Assembly (NCBI GenBank): GCA_030641945.1
Contig: DAOWLL010000080.1
Location: 1 to 7,156, forward strand
Length of the DNA: 7,156 bases
Reading direction: 5' to 3'
Source: Gammaproteobacteria bacterium
GTDB taxonomy: Bacteria > Pseudomonadota > Gammaproteobacteria > SZUA-229
Below are positions 1-6,978 of the stretch, piece by piece. Within the stretch, counting starts at the first letter, position 1, and each line of letters begins with the position of its first letter. The position numbers and the translations under genes were made by a program. Under the pieces are notes generated by a model. It was not told where the DNA came from. It saw only the letters and a program-made list of their open reading frames with translations, and made no database searches.

Positions 1-34
1 TAACTGATTTACGAAATAACATTACTATTACTGA
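1..34. repeat. 34-base direct repeat, left copy
   Basis: These bases recur without a mismatch, in the same orientation, at 7116-7149. The repeat is AT-rich and ends in two tandem ATTACT hexamers followed by GA. After the last matching base the two copies diverge at once (TAATATG here, CATCTAA on the right). The left boundary is unknown because the window starts here. It contains no reading frame or transposase. It is probably part of a dispersed repeat, and the window may end here because an assembly broke at it. Confidence 0.85.
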
Positions 35-68
35 TAATATGTATTTTTTTAGTAACAAGAAAAAATGC

Positions 69-143
69 TTTTCTCTGTGTCCTCCGTGCCTCTGTGGTGA
101 ATAGTCTTTGAATTTGTTCTGGCTGTGTCAGTTCAAATCTGAA
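69..143 (-). repeat. Inverted ~75-base repeat downstream of ispG
   Basis: Read on the minus strand this segment matches 6979-7051 read on the plus strand, with about 68 of 75 positions identical and two one-base gaps in my hand alignment. It starts with a near-palindrome (TTCAGATTTGAA), passes through CAGCCAGAACAAATTCAAA, and ends in a purine-rich run with ACCACAGAGGCAC and CACAGAG. It begins 41 bases after the ispG stop codon, in the direction of ispG transcription. From memory, similar CACAGAGGCACAGAG strings are dispersed in many environmental bacterial genomes; I could not check this. A T-rich stretch follows in both copies, so the related region may extend some 20 bases further. Confidence 0.85.
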
Positions 144-184
144 CCCGGTTTGATATCTGCCAGATCAACTCTAGACTTATACGC

Positions 185-1423
185 TTAATCTGCCCGTTTT
201 TCGTACGTTCTTTCAACGTAGCTGTTGATCATCTGTTCGAATTCATCCGCGATATTATCACCCTTTAGCGTTACGGTTTTTTCGCCATCTTCATACACAG
301 GCGCAACAGGGCGTTCGCCTGTGCCTGGCAGGCTAATGCCGATATTGGCGTATTTGCTCTCTCCGGGCCCATTGACCACGCAACCCATCACCGCCACGTT
401 CATGTGCTCAACACCAGCATAGTGTCTGCGCCATTCAGGCATCTGCCGGCGCAGGTAACCCTGTACCTGGGAAGCCAACTCCTGGAAAAAGGTACTTGTG
501 GTGCGGCCACAGCCGGGGCAGGCCGTAACAAGGGGTACAAACGAGCGCAGCCCCATGGTTTGCAGGATTTCCTGCGCAACAATAACTTCCCGGGTTCTGT
601 CACTACCCGGCTCCGGTGTTAATGATATTCGGATGGTATCTCCAATACCATCGTGCAACAGAATGCCCAGCGCAGCGGTAGAAGCAACGATGCCTTTGGA
701 TCCAATACCGGCTTCGGTCAGTCCCAGGTGAAGCGCGTAGTCACTGCGATCAGACAGCGAGCGGTAGACAGTAATCAGGTCCTGCACCACACTCATTTTG
801 CACGACAGGATGATTTTGTTTCCTGGTAAGCCAAGAGCTTCCGCTGACTCGGCACTTTCCAGTGCAGAGCGAATCACAGTTTCGAGCATGACATTGTGGG
901 CATCGTACGGTTCGGACCGTTTTGCATTTTCGTCCATCAGGGTCGCCAGTAGTGACTGGTCCAGGCTGCCCCAATTGACGCCAATGCGTACGACCTTGTC
1001 GTACTTGCACGCGAGCTCGATCATTTTCGCAAACTGTGTATCGCGCTTGCTGCCTTTGCCGACGTTGCCGGGATTGATGCGGTACTTGGCCAGTGCCTGG
1101 GCACATTCGGGATGGTCTGTCAGCAGCTTGTGGCCATTGAAATGAAAATCCCCAATCAGTGGCACCGGGCAGTTGCTTTGATCAAGTGCATCGCGTATTT
1201 TTGCAACACTGGCTGCAGCGTCACTGTCATTTACAGTAATACGAACCAGTTCAGAACCGGTGCGCGCCAGCTGCAGAATCTGCTCGGTGGTAGCGCGAAC
1301 ATCAGCCGTGTCGGTGTTGGTCATTGACTGCACCACAATGGCATTACCACCACCAACAGTTATGCCATCGATATCAACAGCGACTGATTTTTTACGAGGT
1401 TTGAATACGTCTGGAAATACCAT
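185..1423 (-). CDS. ispG: 4-hydroxy-3-methylbut-2-enyl-diphosphate synthase IspG (GcpE)
   Basis: IspG is a cytosolic iron-sulfur enzyme of the MEP isoprenoid pathway. It converts 2-C-methyl-D-erythritol 2,4-cyclodiphosphate to HMBPP, usually taking electrons from flavodoxin or ferredoxin. The 412-residue product shows the N-terminal barrel signatures [12 protein letters not shown] (about 31-42), [12 protein letters not shown] (115-126) and [10 protein letters not shown] (146-155), then LHLGLTEAG (231-239). The C-terminal cluster domain has ACPGCGRTT with Cys302 and Cys305, and [11 protein letters not shown] with Cys348 and Glu355, the expected [4Fe-4S] ligands. At 412 residues it is the long form; the E. 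coli protein has about 372. The extra length includes a segment after the GVNWGSL motif, roughly 156-180. The ATG fits the family N terminus, though only a weak AGAG lies upstream. It is transcribed away from the neighbouring operon, with no clear terminator before the repeat beyond its 3' end. Confidence 0.97.
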   Translation of the reverse strand: MVFPDVFKPRKKSVAVDIDGITVGGGNAIVVQSMTNTDTADVRATTEQILQLARTGSELVRITVNDSDAAASVAKIRDALDQSNCPVPLIGDFHFNGHKLLTDHPECAQALAKYRINPGNVGKGSKRDTQFAKMIELACKYDKVVRIGVNWGSLDQSLLATLMDENAKRSEPYDAHNVMLETVIRSALESAESAEALGLPGNKIILSCKMSVVQDLITVYRSLSDRSDYALHLGLTEAGIGSKGIVASTAALGILLHDGIGDTIRISLTPEPGSDRTREVIVAQEILQTMGLRSFVPLVTACPGCGRTTSTFFQELASQVQGYLRRQMPEWRRHYAGVEHMNVAVMGCVVNGPGESKYANIGISLPGTGERPVAPVYEDGEKTVTLKGDNIADEFEQMINSYVERTYEKRAD

Positions 1424-1509
1424 GGAAAAGCTCTGGTTTCAGGATGTATGATTTTAGCATTCCTGCCGGGCTACAGATAGAATGCGGTTTTTAATCGGGT
1501 GATAACAGC
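1424..1509. promoter_or_regulatory. Divergent intergenic region with candidate overlapping promoters
   Basis: These 86 bases separate ispG from the rightward operon and must carry both starts. On the plus strand, TTAGCA (1454-1459) and TAGAAT (1478-1483), 18 bases apart, could be -35 and -10 boxes for the NAD kinase-like gene. On the minus strand, TAAAAT (complement of 1451-1456) could be a -10 for ispG, but I see no good -35 for it. The two candidates overlap at about 1454-1456. These are matches by eye to sigma-70 consensus and are uncertain. Confidence 0.35.
1497..1502 (+). promoter_or_regulatory. Ribosome-binding site supporting the GTG start at 1510
   Basis: GGGTGA lies seven bases before the GTG at 1510. 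It supports that GTG as the true start. The family's N-terminal glycine-rich motif begins only a few residues after this codon, so a later start would remove it. Confidence 0.55.
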
Positions 1510-2640
1510 GTGAAACTGGGACTGGTCATTAATCCAATGGCAGGAATAGGCGGGACAGTCGGGCTCAAGGGCAGTGATGGCCGCGATATTGTTGAGCAGG
1601 CGCTGGGCAAAGGCGCCCACCCGCGGGCGCAGCAAAGAGCGCTGGCAGCCTTGTCTCAATTCAAGGATTGTGTTCATCAGCCTGTTTTCACTGCAGCGGG
1701 TGCAATGGGGCATGACGTACTGGCTAAAGCCGGAATTGATACCGAGGTGGTTTACACTGCGGCGAGCGAAATTACCACAGCGAATGATACCCAGGATGCC
1801 GTCATCGCACTTTGTGATAGATCTATTGATCTGCTTCTGTTTGCTGGCGGTGATGGTACTGCCCGGGATGTGCTGAATGCGCTCAGACAACATGGCGTTG
1901 ACGAAAAGCTTACAGTCGTGGGTATACCTGCCGGCTGTAAGATCCATTCAGCTGTTTATGCGGTCACCCCGACACAGGCGGGTGAACTGGTGGCCGGATT
2001 GATCAAGGGGCAGCTGTACTCGGTTAAATCCGCCGAAGTGATGGATCTGGATGAAGATGCGTTCAGGGCAGGGCAGGTTAAAGCCAGCTGTTACGGCTAT
2101 ATGAATGTGCCGGTTGACGAGCAGCGTATGCAGGCAATGAAGCAGGGCAGTGTTGATACCGAATCACTGGTGTTGCAGGATATTGCCGCTGACTTCATCG
2201 ATAACATGCAGCACGATGTTTTATATCTTATCGGGTCAGGAACAACAACAGCGGCATTGATGGAAGCTCTGGGTGTGGACAATACACTGCTCGGTATCGA
2301 TGCGATTTTCAACGGCGAACTGGTTGCAAGTGATGTTGCCGAGCAGGATATATTGTCATTGCTGGATGATGAAACTTATTCCACTGTAAAAATTGTAGTA
2401 ACAGCGATAGGCGGGCAGGGCCATCTGTTCGGTCGTGGAAATCAGCAGTTAAGTCCGGCGGTCATCAGGCGCGTGGGCGTTGATAATATTATTATTGTCG
2501 CAACACGAAACAAGTTACGCTCCCTGCAAGGAAGGCCGCTCAGAGTTGATACCGGGGATAGTGAGCTGGATGCGGAACTGGTGGGCATGAAGCAAATATT
2601 AAGCGGATACGAACAACATACACTTTATCGAATTGGCTAG
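1510..2640 (+). CDS. Predicted ATP-NAD kinase-family protein (COG3199-like)
   Basis: This 376-residue cytosolic protein belongs to the NAD kinase/diacylglycerol kinase-like superfamily. Family members, by annotation, are predicted to phosphorylate NAD using ATP or polyphosphate; the substrate of this one is not shown by sequence. Visible motifs are NPMAGIGG near the N terminus (8-15), followed by a KGSDG segment (20-24); the hallmark GGDGTARDV (113-121), which contributes to nucleotide binding and catalysis in NAD kinases; GIPAGCKIHSAVYA (138-151); GSGTTTAALMEALG (242-255); and GGQGHLFGRGNQQLSP (301-316). It is longer than canonical NadK (about 290-300 residues) and its C-terminal half is characteristic of the COG3199 group, so a nadK symbol would be unsafe. 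The start is GTG with GGGTGA upstream. It ends 12 bases before the aminopeptidase, which suggests an operon. It appears intact. Confidence 0.88.
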   Translation: MKLGLVINPMAGIGGTVGLKGSDGRDIVEQALGKGAHPRAQQRALAALSQFKDCVHQPVFTAAGAMGHDVLAKAGIDTEVVYTAASEITTANDTQDAVIALCDRSIDLLLFAGGDGTARDVLNALRQHGVDEKLTVVGIPAGCKIHSAVYAVTPTQAGELVAGLIKGQLYSVKSAEVMDLDEDAFRAGQVKASCYGYMNVPVDEQRMQAMKQGSVDTESLVLQDIAADFIDNMQHDVLYLIGSGTTTAALMEALGVDNTLLGIDAIFNGELVASDVAEQDILSLLDDETYSTVKIVVTAIGGQGHLFGRGNQQLSPAVIRRVGVDNIIIVATRNKLRSLQGRPLRVDTGDSELDAELVGMKQILSGYEQHTLYRIG

Positions 2641-2652
2641 TTAGAGATTCCT

Positions 2653-3948
2653 ATGCAAGATACAGAATACACAGAAGGTCTGCTGAAATTTATACAGGCA
2701 TCGCCGACGCCGTTCCATGCGGTAACAGCGATGAAAGAAATACTGGATGCTGAAGGCTTTCAGCCGCTGAAAGAGTCCGAGGTCTGGAGCACTGCTAGCC
2801 CAGGGCGTTATTACGTTAGCCGTAATGATTCATCAATTATTGTCTTTAGCCTGGCAAATGAGCTGGCCGAAAACGGATTTCGCATGGTTGGCGCCCATAC
2901 GGACAGCCCCTGTCTCAAGGTCAAACCCGCGCCTGAAATAGTCAACAACAGCTACTTTCAACTGGGTGTCGAGGTGTACGGTGGCGCCTTGCTCAATCCG
3001 TGGTTTGACCGTGATTTATCACTCGCGGGTCGTGTCAGCTATTTAGACGGGCAGGAGCAGGTGCATAGCTGCCTGATTGACTTTGAACAGGCCATAGCCG
3101 TCATACCCAGCCTGGCGATTCATCTGGACCGTGAAGCCAATGAGGCTCGCAGCATAAACAAGCAGACTAATTTACCGCCGGTGCTGATGAAGCTCCCGGA
3201 TGACGACAAGCATAAAAAGGCCACACCTGACTTCCGTGAGCTGTTGTTAAAGCTACTTGGCAAGCAGCACCCGGGAGTCGATGCTGTGAAAGTGCTTGAA
3301 TATGAACTCGCATTCTATGATGTTCAGCCACCCGCTGTTATTGGATTACATCAGGATTTTATCGCAGGCGCACGTCTTGATAATTTACTGAGCTGTTACA
3401 CAGGCCTGCTAAGTTTGTTGAAAGCGGGCGCGAATTCCAACTGCCTGCTGGTATGCAATGATCACGAGGAAGTGGGGAGCGTATCGACATCAGGCGCAAC
3501 GGGGTCATTCCTTAAAAGCGTGTTGCACAGGTTGTGCCCTACTGCGGAAGAACTCGCACGTACAGTTGATCACTCGATGCTGATATCTGCGGATAATGCG
3601 CATGGTATTCACCCGAATTTTGCGGATAAGCATGACAATAACCATGGGCCGATCCTCAATCAGGGCCCGGTCATCAAGATCAATGCAAATCAGCGCTACG
3701 CTTCTAACAGTGAAACCAGTGCCGTTTTCCGCAACATATGCGATCAGGCAGATGTGCCGGTACAGTCATTTGTAGTGCGTTCAGACATGGCATGCGGGAG
3801 CACGATCGGCCCACTGACAGCGGCCGAAACAGGTATCAAAACGATAGATGTGGGCGTGCCGACATTTGCCATGCACTCGATTCGTGAGCTGGCGGGTCGC
3901 TGGGACGGGTATTATCTGTACCGTGCGTTGCGCGAATATTTCAAGTAA
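2653..3948 (+). CDS. apeB: M18 family aminopeptidase (aspartyl aminopeptidase type)
   Basis: This is a cytosolic dinuclear-zinc exopeptidase that removes N-terminal residues from peptides; family members often prefer acidic residues and form large tetrahedral dodecamers. The 431-residue length is typical of bacterial M18 proteins. Visible features are the N-terminal SPTPFHAV motif (17-24), AHTDSPCLKVKP (81-92) with metal ligand His82, the NPWFDRDLSLAGRV segment (115-128), GARLDNL with Asp243, HEEVGS (271-276) with catalytic Glu272 and metal ligand Glu273, SADNAHGIHPN with Asp314, and the C-terminal MHSIRE with His408. All expected catalytic and metal positions are present, so it should be active. 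Roles are assigned from family knowledge. It lies 12 bases after the NAD kinase-like gene with a weak AGAGA site, so it is probably cotranscribed and perhaps translationally coupled. No convincing terminator follows it. Confidence 0.95.
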   Translation: MQDTEYTEGLLKFIQASPTPFHAVTAMKEILDAEGFQPLKESEVWSTASPGRYYVSRNDSSIIVFSLANELAENGFRMVGAHTDSPCLKVKPAPEIVNNSYFQLGVEVYGGALLNPWFDRDLSLAGRVSYLDGQEQVHSCLIDFEQAIAVIPSLAIHLDREANEARSINKQTNLPPVLMKLPDDDKHKKATPDFRELLLKLLGKQHPGVDAVKVLEYELAFYDVQPPAVIGLHQDFIAGARLDNLLSCYTGLLSLLKAGANSNCLLVCNDHEEVGSVSTSGATGSFLKSVLHRLCPTAEELARTVDHSMLISADNAHGIHPNFADKHDNNHGPILNQGPVIKINANQRYASNSETSAVFRNICDQADVPVQSFVVRSDMACGSTIGPLTAAETGIKTIDVGVPTFAMHSIRELAGRWDGYYLYRALREYFK

Positions 3949-4139
3949 TGACAACTAAATAGCTAATACCTGTTTCATGCTATTTTCTGGGTATCCGGAT
4001 GCTTGAATAAAACGAGCATAATCATCAACATATTAGCTCGATTGACTTCGAGTCCCGGATTCTTATTCTTTACAGGCATAATATGTTTCTGGTGCTGCAT
4101 CTCTGAAGCTATGAGTGTCGCGTATGCCAGAACCTCAAA
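3949..4139 (+). promoter_or_regulatory. Intergenic region with candidate promoter and nested inverted repeats
   Basis: No gene is visible here. A candidate promoter for the membrane-protein gene is TTGACT (4042-4047) and TATTCT (4064-4069), 16 bases apart. Upstream of it, AGCTAATA (3961-3968) can pair with TATTAGCT (4031-4038). Weaker nested pairs, ATACC with GGTAT and ATGCT with AGCAT, lie inside. None is followed by a T run, so this is not a normal intrinsic terminator for the aminopeptidase gene. A second set of short pairs, GGCATA (4075-4080) with TATGCC (4123-4128) and TTCTGG (4087-4092) with CCAGAA (4127-4132), could fold the leader. All could be chance. Confidence 0.3.
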
Positions 4140-4147
4140 AGAGGAGG
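4140..4147 (+). promoter_or_regulatory. Strong ribosome-binding site deciding the start at 4155
   Basis: AGAGGAGG lies seven bases before the ATG at 4155. A nearer ATG at 4150 is only two bases from the site and is out of frame, reaching a stop after three codons, so 4155 is the real start. The identical eight bases precede the remnant gene at 4671. Confidence 0.85.
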
Positions 4148-4154
4148 CTATGTT

Positions 4155-4658
4155 ATGTTAAGAAGACTGTTCTTTTTATTGCCCGATACAGAACATGCAC
4201 AAAGTATTGTTAATGAGCTGGTTGAAAGCGGCATAAACACACGGTATATCCATGCAGTAGCTAAGGGTGTCGATCTTAAATCTTTACCCAGGGCCACCGA
4301 AAGGCAAAAGACTGATACAACATTCCGACTTGAATGGTTTATCTGGAACGCAAATTTAATGTTGTTTCTTATGGCTCTCGTTGCTTTAATTTCCAGCCTG
4401 ATGTCAGCTGATTTACTATGGACGGCGGTATCCTTGCTGCTTATGCTTGTGACGTTTATTGCAGGTGGGCAATTTGTTGTGCGGGTCCCTGATGTGCATT
4501 TAACTGAATTTACTGATGCATTGTCACATGGCGAAGTACTATTGATGATCGATGTGCCCGGACACCGGGTTGCTGAAATTGAGGATTTTGTACACCATCG
4601 TCACCCGGTAGCCTGTGTTGGCGGTGTCGGTTGGGCCATGGACGCATTTGATATGTAG
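4155..4658 (+). CDS. Small two-helix inner-membrane protein, DUF1269/GSP17M-like N terminus
   Basis: The function is unknown. The 167-residue product has three parts: a soluble N-terminal domain (about 1-55) starting RRLFFLLPDTEHAQSIVNEL; two predicted membrane helices (about 62-83 and 87-109) joined by a very short turn; and a soluble C-terminal domain (about 110-167) containing GEVLLMIDVPGHRVAEIEDF and ending in a VGGVGW motif. From memory this resembles small proteobacterial proteins annotated DUF1269 or general-stress-protein-17M-like, whose N-terminal fold is ferredoxin-like; I am moderately sure. With a two-helix hairpin, both soluble parts should face the same side, probably the cytoplasm. 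There is no signal peptide. The strong ribosome-binding site suggests good expression. The gene is followed after 12 bases by a decayed deacylase gene and then a terminator, so it was probably the first gene of a two-gene unit and now stands alone. Confidence 0.85.
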   Translation: MLRRLFFLLPDTEHAQSIVNELVESGINTRYIHAVAKGVDLKSLPRATERQKTDTTFRLEWFIWNANLMLFLMALVALISSLMSADLLWTAVSLLLMLVTFIAGGQFVVRVPDVHLTEFTDALSHGEVLLMIDVPGHRVAEIEDFVHHRHPVACVGGVGWAMDAFDM

Positions 4659-4670
4659 AGGAGGTTTCTA

Positions 4671-4864
4671 ATGGCAATGGCAATCACATTGCAACACTAG
4701 CTGGATGGACTGGGTGTTGATTATGAAGTGGTTGCACACCCTTGCAGATAACGGGCTTGATATCGCAGAGGGGGCGCATATATCACCTGATTCATGTTAC
4801 AGCCGATAATTTTCAGAAACTGATGTCCAACGCAGAGCACGCATCATTCACTAAACCTGCCTGA
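4671..4864 (+). pseudogene. Decayed YbaK-type aminoacyl-tRNA deacylase gene
   Basis: Intact relatives of YbaK/ProRS-editing proteins, about 155-160 residues long, hydrolyse mischarged tRNAs such as Cys-tRNA(Pro). Here AGAGGAGG (4657-4664) sits six bases before ATG 4671, which encodes MAMAITLQH and then TAG (4698-4700), where a Tyr codon is expected one substitution away. The same frame continues as LDGLGVDYEVVAHP up to about 4742, a typical family N terminus. The sequence then jumps in another frame to LADNGLDIAEGAH (4741-4779), resembling the late LxDxPDVYxEGGDH region. From 4784, in the third frame, HLIHVTADNFQKLMSNAEH continues to TGA 4862-4864, a typical C terminus. Roughly 90 central codons, including the catalytic core, are missing. 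One nonsense mutation, one large deletion and at least two frame changes make it non-functional. The family assignment rests on remembered terminal motifs. Confidence 0.75.
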
Positions 4865-4885
4865 TTTTTTATACAAGACATAATC

Positions 4886-4910
4886 AGCCGGCTACAGGCC
4901 GGCTTTTTTT
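4886..4910 (+). terminator. Intrinsic terminator after the deacylase remnant
   Basis: A perfect seven-base stem, AGCCGGC (4886-4892) with GCCGGCT (4898-4904), encloses the five-base loop TACAG and runs into seven T residues (4904-4910). It lies 22 bases after the remnant's stop codon and ends the membrane-protein transcript before alaA. Few As precede the stem, so it should work mainly in the rightward direction. Confidence 0.92.
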
Positions 4911-5003
4911 GTAAATTATTTATCAATACAGGCGCTTAAGTTAAGATACATATATACTCTAAAGTAATTGATAATATTTATCTAAGGCGCTGAATTTAAA
5001 AGC
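4911..5003 (+). promoter_or_regulatory. AT-rich upstream region of alaA
   Basis: As the preceding unit is terminated, the alaA promoter should lie here. TATACT (4953-4958) and GATAAT (4970-4975) are possible -10 boxes, but neither has a good -35. TTATCAAT (4920-4927) and ATTGATAA (4967-4974) form an eight-base inverted repeat 39 bases apart, which could be a regulator site or chance in AT-rich DNA. A TAAGG (4983-4987) lies 16 bases before the ATG, rather far for a ribosome-binding site. Confidence 0.4.
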
Positions 5004-6218
5004 ATGATTACAGTTAAGAAATCACATAAACTCGATGATGTCTGTTATGACATCCGTGGCCCGGTGTTGCGTGAAGCGCGTCGCCTTGAAGAAGAAGGCC
5101 ACAAGATATTGAAGCTGAATATCGGTAATCCATCGCCGTTTGGTTTTGATGCGCCCGATGAAATCGTGCAGGACCTGATTCATAACGTGCCCGAGTCTCA
5201 AGGGTATAGCGATTCGAGAGGGCTGTACTCGGGCCGCAAGGCTGTCATGCAGTATTGCCAGGAAAAAAATATCGCCGATGTTGAAATCGATGATATTTAT
5301 TTGGGCAATGGTGTCAGCGAACTGATTGTGATGGCGATGCAGGCTTTGCTCAATAATGGCGATGAGATGTTAATACCCGCGCCGGACTATCCGCTATGGA
5401 CTGCGTCGGTTTCCCTGTCTGGAGGCAAACCCGTTCATTATCTGTGTGATGAGCAATCTGACTGGTACCCTGATATCGCAGATCTTGAGAAAAAAATAAC
5501 AGACCGCACGCGCGGTATCGTCATTATCAATCCCAATAATCCGACGGGCTCGCTTTATCCGCAAGATATTCTTGAATCAATCATTGAGCTGGCGCGTAAA
5601 CATGAACTGATTATTTTCTCTGATGAGATTTACGACAAGATCATTTACGATGATGCAGAGCATCTGTCGACGGCATCATTGGCAGATGATGTGCTGTTCA
5701 TTACCTTTAATGGACTCTCGAAAGCATACCGGGTTGCTGGATTTAGATCAGGCTGGATGATTATTAGCGGCGCCAAGCTCAGGGCAACTGATTACATAGA
5801 AGGCATTGAACTGCTGGCTTCGATGCGATTGTGCTCCAATGTCCCGGGACAGCATGCTATTCAGACAGCACTCGGCGGCTATCAAAGCATCAACGACCTG
5901 GTTGCACCCGGCGGACGCCTGTGCCGACAGCGCGACCTGGCATATGACTTATTAACCGATATTCCGGGCATTAGTTGTGTTAAACCCAGGGGCGCCATGT
6001 ATCTGTTCGCACGTGTGGATCAGAAAGTATGCAAGATAAGCGATGATGAAAAAATGGTGTTAGACCTGCTGATCCAGGAAAGGATACTGATTGTTCAGGG
6101 TTCGGCTTTCAACTGGCCAAAATCGGATCATTTCCGCATTGTGTTCCTGCCGCGCGAAGATGAGCTTGAATTTGCAATCTCGCGTATAAGACATTTCTTT
6201 ACAGAATACGACCAATAA
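5004..6218 (+). CDS. alaA: Alanine-synthesising glutamate-pyruvate aminotransferase AlaA
   Basis: This is a cytosolic PLP-dependent class I/II aminotransferase (fold type I) that transfers the amino group of glutamate to pyruvate, forming alanine and 2-oxoglutarate. The 404 residues match E. coli AlaA in length and closely in sequence as I remember it, for example VCYDIRGPVLREA (13-25), LKLNIGNPSPFGFDAPDEI (36-54) and YIEGIELLASMRLC (264-277). Active-site residues are visible: NPNNPTG (176-182) with Asn179, SDEIYDK (206-212) with Asp207 binding the pyridine nitrogen and Tyr210 near the cofactor, GLSKAYRVAGFR (237-248) with Schiff-base Lys240, and FRIVFLP with Arg378, which binds the substrate carboxylate. 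All are intact. The ATG aligns with the E. coli start. It follows a terminator, so it should have its own promoter, and yggS begins 17 bases after it. Confidence 0.95.
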   Translation: MITVKKSHKLDDVCYDIRGPVLREARRLEEEGHKILKLNIGNPSPFGFDAPDEIVQDLIHNVPESQGYSDSRGLYSGRKAVMQYCQEKNIADVEIDDIYLGNGVSELIVMAMQALLNNGDEMLIPAPDYPLWTASVSLSGGKPVHYLCDEQSDWYPDIADLEKKITDRTRGIVIINPNNPTGSLYPQDILESIIELARKHELIIFSDEIYDKIIYDDAEHLSTASLADDVLFITFNGLSKAYRVAGFRSGWMIISGAKLRATDYIEGIELLASMRLCSNVPGQHAIQTALGGYQSINDLVAPGGRLCRQRDLAYDLLTDIPGISCVKPRGAMYLFARVDQKVCKISDDEKMVLDLLIQERILIVQGSAFNWPKSDHFRIVFLPREDELEFAISRIRHFFTEYDQ

Positions 6219-6235
6219 GCCTGGTTGTTTCTGGT

Positions 6236-6952
6236 ATGTCGAATAACTATATCAGGGATAACCTGGCTGCTGTAAAGCAACATATTCATCAAGTTGCTGT
6301 TCGATCCGGACGAGAGCCTGATGAAATTACATTAGTCGCTGTTTCGAAAACGCGTTCACTCGATGAAGTAAAACTGGCAATCGATGCCGGTCAAAAAGAC
6401 TTTGGCGAGAACACTGTTCAGGATGCGCTAAGCAAAATACCTGAACTTAAAGCAACCCGCTCAGAATGGCATTTCATAGGCCATCTGCAATCTAAAAAAG
6501 CCAAATATATTCCAGGTAATTTCCAGTGGGTTCATTCGGTCGATAGCCTGAAGCTGGCACAAAAACTTTCAAGCGCAATGGCCAACTCTGCAGAAAACAG
6601 CAAAATCAACTGTCTTGTTCAGGTCAACGTGTCTAGTGAAGATTCCAAGTCAGGTTTGAATAGAACCGAGGTTCTACCGTTTATTGATCAGCTGTTGCAG
6701 CTGGACCTTGCACGCATTAGTTGGCGCGGCCTGATGACTATTGGTGTACAGGGTGATGACAGGCAGACCCGTGCTGCTTTCTCTGAGCTGAGGCAGATGC
6801 TGTATCAATGTCAGCATGAATTCGGTCTTGTGGATTTCGATCAACTGTCGATGGGTATGAGTAATGATTACACCATTGCTATCGAAGAGGGATCGACCAT
6901 GGTGAGAGTTGGTACAGCGATTTTTGGTGAAAGAAATCTAAGGAGTCTCTGA
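6236..6952 (+). CDS. yggS: YggS/PLPBP family pyridoxal-phosphate homeostasis protein
   Basis: This cytosolic fold type III TIM-barrel protein binds PLP but has no known catalysis. In other bacteria its loss disturbs B6 vitamers and amino-acid pools. The 238-residue length fits the family. Visible features are AVSKTR (35-40) with PLP-binding Lys38, the FGENTVQDALSKI segment, WHFIGHLQSKKAKYI, VHSVDS, LVQVNVSSEDSKSG, RGLMTIG, the phosphate-binding SMGMSNDYTIAI and the C-terminal GSTMVRVGTAIFGER. The common FGENYVQE motif reads FGENTVQD here, suggesting a divergent branch or a second paralogue. No proper Shine-Dalgarno site precedes the ATG, so translation may depend on coupling to alaA, which ends 17 bases upstream. 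The usual proC/yggT neighbours are not seen within the window. No clear intrinsic terminator follows; a dispersed repeat begins 26 bases downstream. Confidence 0.93.
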   Translation: MSNNYIRDNLAAVKQHIHQVAVRSGREPDEITLVAVSKTRSLDEVKLAIDAGQKDFGENTVQDALSKIPELKATRSEWHFIGHLQSKKAKYIPGNFQWVHSVDSLKLAQKLSSAMANSAENSKINCLVQVNVSSEDSKSGLNRTEVLPFIDQLLQLDLARISWRGLMTIGVQGDDRQTRAAFSELRQMLYQCQHEFGLVDFDQLSMGMSNDYTIAIEEGSTMVRVGTAIFGERNLRSL

Positions 6953-6978
6953 TTAAGTCTGGACGAAGTAGATTGCGA

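Noticed and set aside
798..1145. Open plus-strand frame of 115 codons inside ispG (with others at 225-422, 404-622, 498-731, 1112-1327 and 1260-1451)
   Set aside because: They lie antisense to a strongly conserved ispG, have no ribosome-binding sites and give low-complexity, unfamiliar proteins.
1471..1947. Minus-strand frame of 158 codons opposite the NAD kinase-like gene
   Set aside because: It is antisense to conserved motifs of the real gene and its product resembles no family I know.
4671..4700. Nine-codon peptide with a perfect ribosome-binding site, as a possible leader peptide or a stop-codon-recoding case
   Set aside because: The codons after TAG continue a deacylase N terminus and the downstream frames are broken as well, so gene decay explains it better than attenuation or recoding.
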